Shown here: in pieces, positions 60,531 through 64,000 of the stretch
Position numbering within the stretch: the first letter of the stretch is position 1
How the letters are laid out: each line of letters starts with the position of its first letter
DNA from: Blastococcus sp.
GTDB taxonomy: Bacteria; Actinomycetota; Actinomycetes; Mycobacteriales; Geodermatophilaceae
DNA: 64,000 nt
Assembly: GCA_025465355.1 (NCBI GenBank)
Contig: JAODNN010000024.1
Coordinates: 27,258-91,257 of the forward strand
Direction of reading: 5' to 3'
Notes under the pieces: generated by a model
The model's database searches: none
Told to the model about the DNA's origin: nothing
Seen by the model: only the letters and a program-made list of their open reading frames with translations
Made by a program: the position numbers and the translations under genes

Positions 60531-61993
60531 GCGCCGAGTGCCTCGTGCCGGCGCGCGGCAGCCTCGAGCTCGGCGGCTTCGGCCTCAGCGATCCGCGTCT
60601 CCCCCGCCACGTCGATCGACTTGCCGAACAGGTAGTAGAGAACGGCGGCGACCGGCAGCCCGATGAACAGCGACAGATCGGCACCACCCATCGCCTCTGC
60701 GATGAATCCGGTGAACAGGCCGGTGCTGAAGAACGGGACCATCGCGGCGAAGCCGATGAGGTAGGCGACGATGCCGCGCCACCCCCAGCGCCCGTACATC
60801 CCGCGCGGATTGAAGATCTCCGCGATCGCGTAATGGCCTCGCCGGACGATGAAGTAGTCGACGAGGTTCACCGCGGTCCACGGGATGAACAGGTAGAGCA
60901 CCAGCAGCAGGAAGTTCGAGAAGTTGCCGAGGAAGTCCTCCGACGCCGCCAGCGCGCCGATCAGCGACAGGGCCGCCGTGACGGCGATGGTGGTGATGCG
61001 GACGGAGAGCGTCGGGCGCACCTTGCGGAACGAGTCGATCGCGCTGATGAGCGTGAGCGAGCCGCCGTACATGTTCAGCGCGGTGACCGAGATGAGCCCC
61101 ACCGCGGCGAAGATCAGCACGATGGCGCCGAACCCGGTGAAGACCTTGTCCCCGGCGATGTTGATGGCCTGGATGGTGTCGAAGACGTCGCCGGTCTTGA
61201 TCGAGGCGGCGAGAACGGTCCCGAGGCACATCAACCAGATGGCCCCGAGGGCCGAGCCCCAGTACGTCCAGTAGAAGGTCTTGCGGACCGTGACGTCCGG
61301 CGGCAGGTAGCGCGAGTAGTCGGAGACATAGATGGCCCAGCTGATCTGGTAGCCCGCGACGACGCCGAACTGCGCCAGGAACGGCGTCCAGTGGAAGTCG
61401 CTGAGCGAGAACGAGCCGGCCGGGAAGTGCAGGGTGAGCAGCGCACCGATGGTGAAGACGCCGAACACCACGATGAACGTGTAGGTGAGGTACCGCTCGA
61501 AGCTGTGGATCAGGTCGTAGCCGACGAGCGCGATGGCGAACGCGAGCACGGTGACGACGACGATCCACAGCTTCTCGCCGCCGTGGATGGTGGTGTCGAG
61601 CGCCTGCCCGGCCAGGATCGTGTTGAAGACATTGAAGCCGGCGTACTGGAGGTAGGCGAAGAGCCAGACCAGCAAGGCGCCGACGTAGCCGAACTGGGGC
61701 CGCGACTGGATCATCTGCGGCAGGCCCAGCTGCGGCCCCTGGGCGGAGTGGAACGCCATGAAGAAGGTACCGATCAGCGTTCCGCTCACGATGGCGATCA
61801 GCGACCAGATCAGATTGCCGCCGCTGGTGATGCTGATGAGGCCGACCGCCAACGTGGCGATCTGGGCGTTGCTCATGAACCACAGCGGCCCGAGGTCGGA
61901 CAGCTTGCCGTGCCGCTCGTCGAGCGGGACGTAGTCGATGGAGCGGACCTCTACTCCGCCGACCCTGGGGGCCTCGTTACGTGCGGTTGCCAC
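60527..61993 (-). CDS. NCS1-family nucleobase/hydantoin-type permease
   Basis: About 488 residues from GTG 61993 (AGGGG upstream); a longer frame to 62089 exists. Twelve helices are visible. The N-terminal LGPLWFMSNAQIATLAVG and SLIAIVSGTLIGTFFMAFHSAQGPQLGLPQMIQSRPQFGY are the conserved NCS1 blocks for cytosine, hydantoin and allantoin carriers. It imports a nitrogenous ring or amide compound with Na+ or H+. Second gene of an operon with gabT and amidase. Confidence 0.9.
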   Translation of the reverse strand: MATARNEAPRVGGVEVRSIDYVPLDERHGKLSDLGPLWFMSNAQIATLAVGLISITSGGNLIWSLIAIVSGTLIGTFFMAFHSAQGPQLGLPQMIQSRPQFGYVGALLVWLFAYLQYAGFNVFNTILAGQALDTTIHGGEKLWIVVVTVLAFAIALVGYDLIHSFERYLTYTFIVVFGVFTIGALLTLHFPAGSFSLSDFHWTPFLAQFGVVAGYQISWAIYVSDYSRYLPPDVTVRKTFYWTYWGSALGAIWLMCLGTVLAASIKTGDVFDTIQAINIAGDKVFTGFGAIVLIFAAVGLISVTALNMYGGSLTLISAIDSFRKVRPTLSVRITTIAVTAALSLIGALAASEDFLGNFSNFLLLVLYLFIPWTAVNLVDYFIVRRGHYAIAEIFNPRGMYGRWGWRGIVAYLIGFAAMVPFFSTGLFTGFIAEAMGGADLSLFIGLPVAAVLYYLFGKSIDVAGETRIAEAEAAELEAAARRHEALGA

Positions 61994-62099
61994 TGCTGCC
62001 CCTGCTCTCTCGGCATGCTCGGGAAGACGCTGGGACGATACCTCTGGGCGGCGGTAGCGACTCGGCCCAGCCTGGCGAAGACCGGGCATCGGCGCATCT

Positions 62100-63500
62100 T
62101 CAGGCAGGCGTGCTGATGACCGTGCTCGGTGCTTCCGGCTGGGACGTCCCGAGCCCGGCGAACGCCTGCTCGAGCACGTCGAGCCCCTCCTCGAGCAGGT
62201 GCTGCGGCATGACCAGCGGTGGAAGGAAGCGCAGCACGTTGCCGTAGGTGCCGGCGGTCAGCACGAGCAGGCCCCGCGCGTGACAGGCCTTGGCCACGTC
62301 CTGGGTGACGCCGGCGTCGGGCTCCTTCGTGCCGGGTTTCACCAGTTCCACGGCGAGCATCGCGCCACGCCCCCGGACGTCGCCGATTCCGGGGAAACGC
62401 TCCTGCAGCGCGCGCAGCCGGGGCAGCATCGTCGCTTCGACCTGGCGCGCGGCGCCGACGAGATCCTGGTCCTCGATGGTGGCGATGGTGGCGAGTGCCG
62501 CGGCGCAGGCGATCGGGTTGCCGCCGTAGGTGCCACCGAGGCCGCCCACGTGCACCGAGTCCATGATCTCCGCGCGGCCCGTGACCGCGGACAGCGGAAG
62601 TCCTCCGGCGATGCCCTTGGCGGTGGCGATGAGGTCGGGGACGACACCCTCGTGCTCGCAGGCGAACCAGGCACCGGTGCGGGCGAAGCCGGTCTGCACC
62701 TCGTCGGCGACGAAGACGATGCCCGAGCGCCGCGCGTATTCCGCGAGTGCGGGCAGGAAACCTTCGCCCGGGACGATGAACCCGCCCTCGCCCTGGATCG
62801 GCTCGATCACGATGGCCGCCACGTTGCTGCCGCCGATCTGGCTCTCGATCGCGCTGATCACCTGCGCGGCGGCCTCCTCCCCGCACCGCTCGGGGCCAGT
62901 GGGCCAGCGGAAGGGGTAGGCCATCGGCATCCGGTAGACGTCCGACGCGAACGGGCCGAAGGACTGCTTGTACGGCATGTTCTTCGCCGTCAGCGCCATC
63001 GTCAGGTTCGTGCGGCCGTGGTAGGCGTGCTCGAACGCGACCACCGCCTGCCGGCCGGTGTGGGCACGGGCGATCTTGACCGTGTTCTCGACCGCCTCGG
63101 CGCCGGAGTTGAACAGCGCCGACCGCTTCTCGTGGGCGCCCGGGGTCAGCCGCGCCAGTTGCTCGCACACGGCGACGTAGCCCTCGTACGGCGCCACCAT
63201 GAAGCAGGTGTGCGTGAACGCGGCGACCTGATCGGAGACGGCCTCGACGACGGCGGGCGCGGCGTTGCCGACGCTGACCACGGCGATACCCGAACCGAAG
63301 TCGATCAGCGAGTTGCCGTCCACGTCCACCACGACACCGCCGCCGGCTCGGTCAACGTAGACGGGCAGCGTGGAACTCACCCCGCGCGCCACGGCGGAGC
63401 CGCGCCGTGCGGTGAGCTGCCGCGACCTCGGCCCGGGGATCTCGGTCACGAGCCGCCGCTCCTGCGGGAGCGAGGGGCCGCCCGCGGCGATGTTTCCCAT
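62100..63500 (-). CDS. gabT: 4-aminobutyrate aminotransferase
   Basis: 466 residues, ATG 63500 after GGAGG. Class III fold: FGSGIAVVSVGNAAPAVV, LFNSGAEAVENTVKIARAHT, HAYHGRTNLTMALT, FVADEVQTGFARTG and the pyridoxal Lys in LIATAKGIAGGLPLSAV. It converts GABA and 2-oxoglutarate to succinate semialdehyde and glutamate. No succinate semialdehyde dehydrogenase lies nearby. Leads the operon; about 107 bp separate it from the permease start. Confidence 0.92.
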   Translation of the reverse strand: MGNIAAGGPSLPQERRLVTEIPGPRSRQLTARRGSAVARGVSSTLPVYVDRAGGGVVVDVDGNSLIDFGSGIAVVSVGNAAPAVVEAVSDQVAAFTHTCFMVAPYEGYVAVCEQLARLTPGAHEKRSALFNSGAEAVENTVKIARAHTGRQAVVAFEHAYHGRTNLTMALTAKNMPYKQSFGPFASDVYRMPMAYPFRWPTGPERCGEEAAAQVISAIESQIGGSNVAAIVIEPIQGEGGFIVPGEGFLPALAEYARRSGIVFVADEVQTGFARTGAWFACEHEGVVPDLIATAKGIAGGLPLSAVTGRAEIMDSVHVGGLGGTYGGNPIACAAALATIATIEDQDLVGAARQVEATMLPRLRALQERFPGIGDVRGRGAMLAVELVKPGTKEPDAGVTQDVAKACHARGLLVLTAGTYGNVLRFLPPLVMPQHLLEEGLDVLEQAFAGLGTSQPEAPSTVISTPA

Positions 63501-63520
63501 AGCTGCCTCCAGCGGTGGGC

Positions 63521-63544
63521 GATGCCCACGTCGATGCCCACGTC
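63521..63544. repeat. Tandem 12-bp repeat upstream of gabT
   Basis: Two perfect copies of GATGCCCACGTC in the 89-bp gap between sigE and gabT. Confidence 0.8.
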
Positions 63545-63589
63545 GACGCGCCCAGAGTGCCCCCGAGGGCCGTTCTCCGGAACCCCCGT

Positions 63590-64000
63590 CTACTGGCCAC
63601 TTCCGTCGGCGAGAGCGGATGCCCGCGGGTCGAGGTGGGCCAGCGCCGCGCGGAGCTGGGTGCGGCCGCGGTGGATCCGGCTGCGCACCGTTCCCAGCTT
63701 GATGCCGAGGGTGGCGGCGATCTCCTCGTACGTCAGGCCCTCGATGTCGCACAGCACGACGGCGACGCGGAACTCCGGCGACAGCGCGTCCAGGGCGGCC
63801 TGGATCTGCGGGTCCAGGTGGGTGTCCGAGTACACCTGCTCGGGGCTCGGTGCGGTGCCGGGCAGCCGCTCGGTGTCCTCGGGCAGCGTGTCGAACCGGA
63901 TCCGCTGCCGGCGGCGCACCATGTCGAGGAACAGGTTGGTCGTGATCCGGTGCAGCCAGCCCTCGAAGGTGCCGGGGGCGAAGTTCGCCAGCGAGCGGAA
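63590..64000 (-). CDS. sigE: SigE-type ECF sigma factor, C-terminal part (5' end beyond window)
   Basis: 136 residues are visible and the frame is open at the right edge. The region 2 end [29 protein letters not shown] and region 4 [25 protein letters not shown] then [13 protein letters not shown] match actinobacterial SigE closely. It directs the envelope-stress regulon. Normally an anti-sigma factor gene follows; here gabT comes next, 89 bp away. Confidence 0.9.
   Translation of the reverse strand, partial: FRSLANFAPGTFEGWLHRITTNLFLDMVRRRQRIRFDTLPEDTERLPGTAPSPEQVYSDTHLDPQIQAALDALSPEFRVAVVLCDIEGLTYEEIAATLGIKLGTVRSRIHRGRTQLRAALAHLDPRASALADGSGQ

Noticed and set aside
1..64000. tRNA, rRNA, CRISPR arrays, insertion sequences or prophage
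   Set aside because: No cloverleaf-like sequence, regularly spaced repeats, transposase or phage genes were seen on reading; a tRNAscan or IS search would settle it.

Overview
The window is high-GC DNA with GTG starts, short leaders and many 4-bp GTGA/ATGA gene overlaps. It looks like chromosomal DNA of a high-GC actinobacterium. Supporting content includes a fused acyl-CoA carboxylase, a SigE-type ECF sigma factor, AldO-type alditol oxidase, a GAF-ANTAR regulator, a DUF2267 protein and a SpoIIE phosphatase. A member of Geodermatophilaceae would fit, but that is inference. I saw no rRNA, tRNA, CRISPR array, insertion sequence or prophage.

Region 1 (1-7,640): an acyl-CoA carboxylase alpha/biotin-carrier protein runs off the left edge. 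It is followed by an acetoacetyl-CoA-reductase-like SDR, an MFS exporter, an epimerase-like SDR, an MBL hydrolase and a GntR regulator.

Region 2 (7,640-24,395) is a catabolic island. One operon encodes a split PEP-synthase-like phosphotransferase (separate swivelling-His and ATP-grasp proteins), a FAH-family hydrolase and an ABM-domain protein. Around it are a cyclase-family hydrolase, a glycerate kinase, a BKACE beta-keto-acid cleavage enzyme, a second GntR regulator, a zinc alcohol dehydrogenase, a three-subunit molybdenum hydroxylase and a Tm-1-like/UPF0261 protein. A histidine phosphatase and an MFS transporter come last. Six copies of a GATTATCGA-type operator sit in four intergenic regions of this island, so it is probably one regulon. 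The substrate is unknown. The gene set suggests an alcohol or phenol primed by phosphorylation, then hydroxylated and cleaved to central metabolites.

Region 3 (24,424-43,494): an MFS_3 transporter, small membrane proteins, and an unusual operon of a NitT/TauT-type ABC importer coupled to two LVIVD-repeat proteins behind LacI-like operators. These are followed by a DUF1275 protein, an ABC1 kinase, an unrecognised actinobacterial protein, a DUF2267 protein, a MetE-like protein with a structured leader, a GAF-ANTAR regulator, and a CitA/CitB-type two-component system divergent from dctA.

Region 4 (43,571-51,989): a YihY-type membrane protein and a PHBH-like flavoprotein precede a tight cluster. 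That cluster holds a GTP cyclohydrolase II/RibD-reductase fusion, a zinc-less BchC-like dehydrogenase, a PTPS homologue with Glu at the catalytic Cys position, two GT4 glycosyltransferases and an FkbM methyltransferase. I read it as a candidate undescribed pathway for a glycosylated, methylated pterin- or pyrimidine-derived molecule.

Region 5 (52,030-64,000): a four-helix membrane protein, a MarR repressor divergent from an ABC exporter and alditol oxidase, a SpoIIE-type phosphatase with an N-terminal kinase-like domain, a gabT-NCS1 permease-amidase operon, and the 3' end of sigE running off the right edge.
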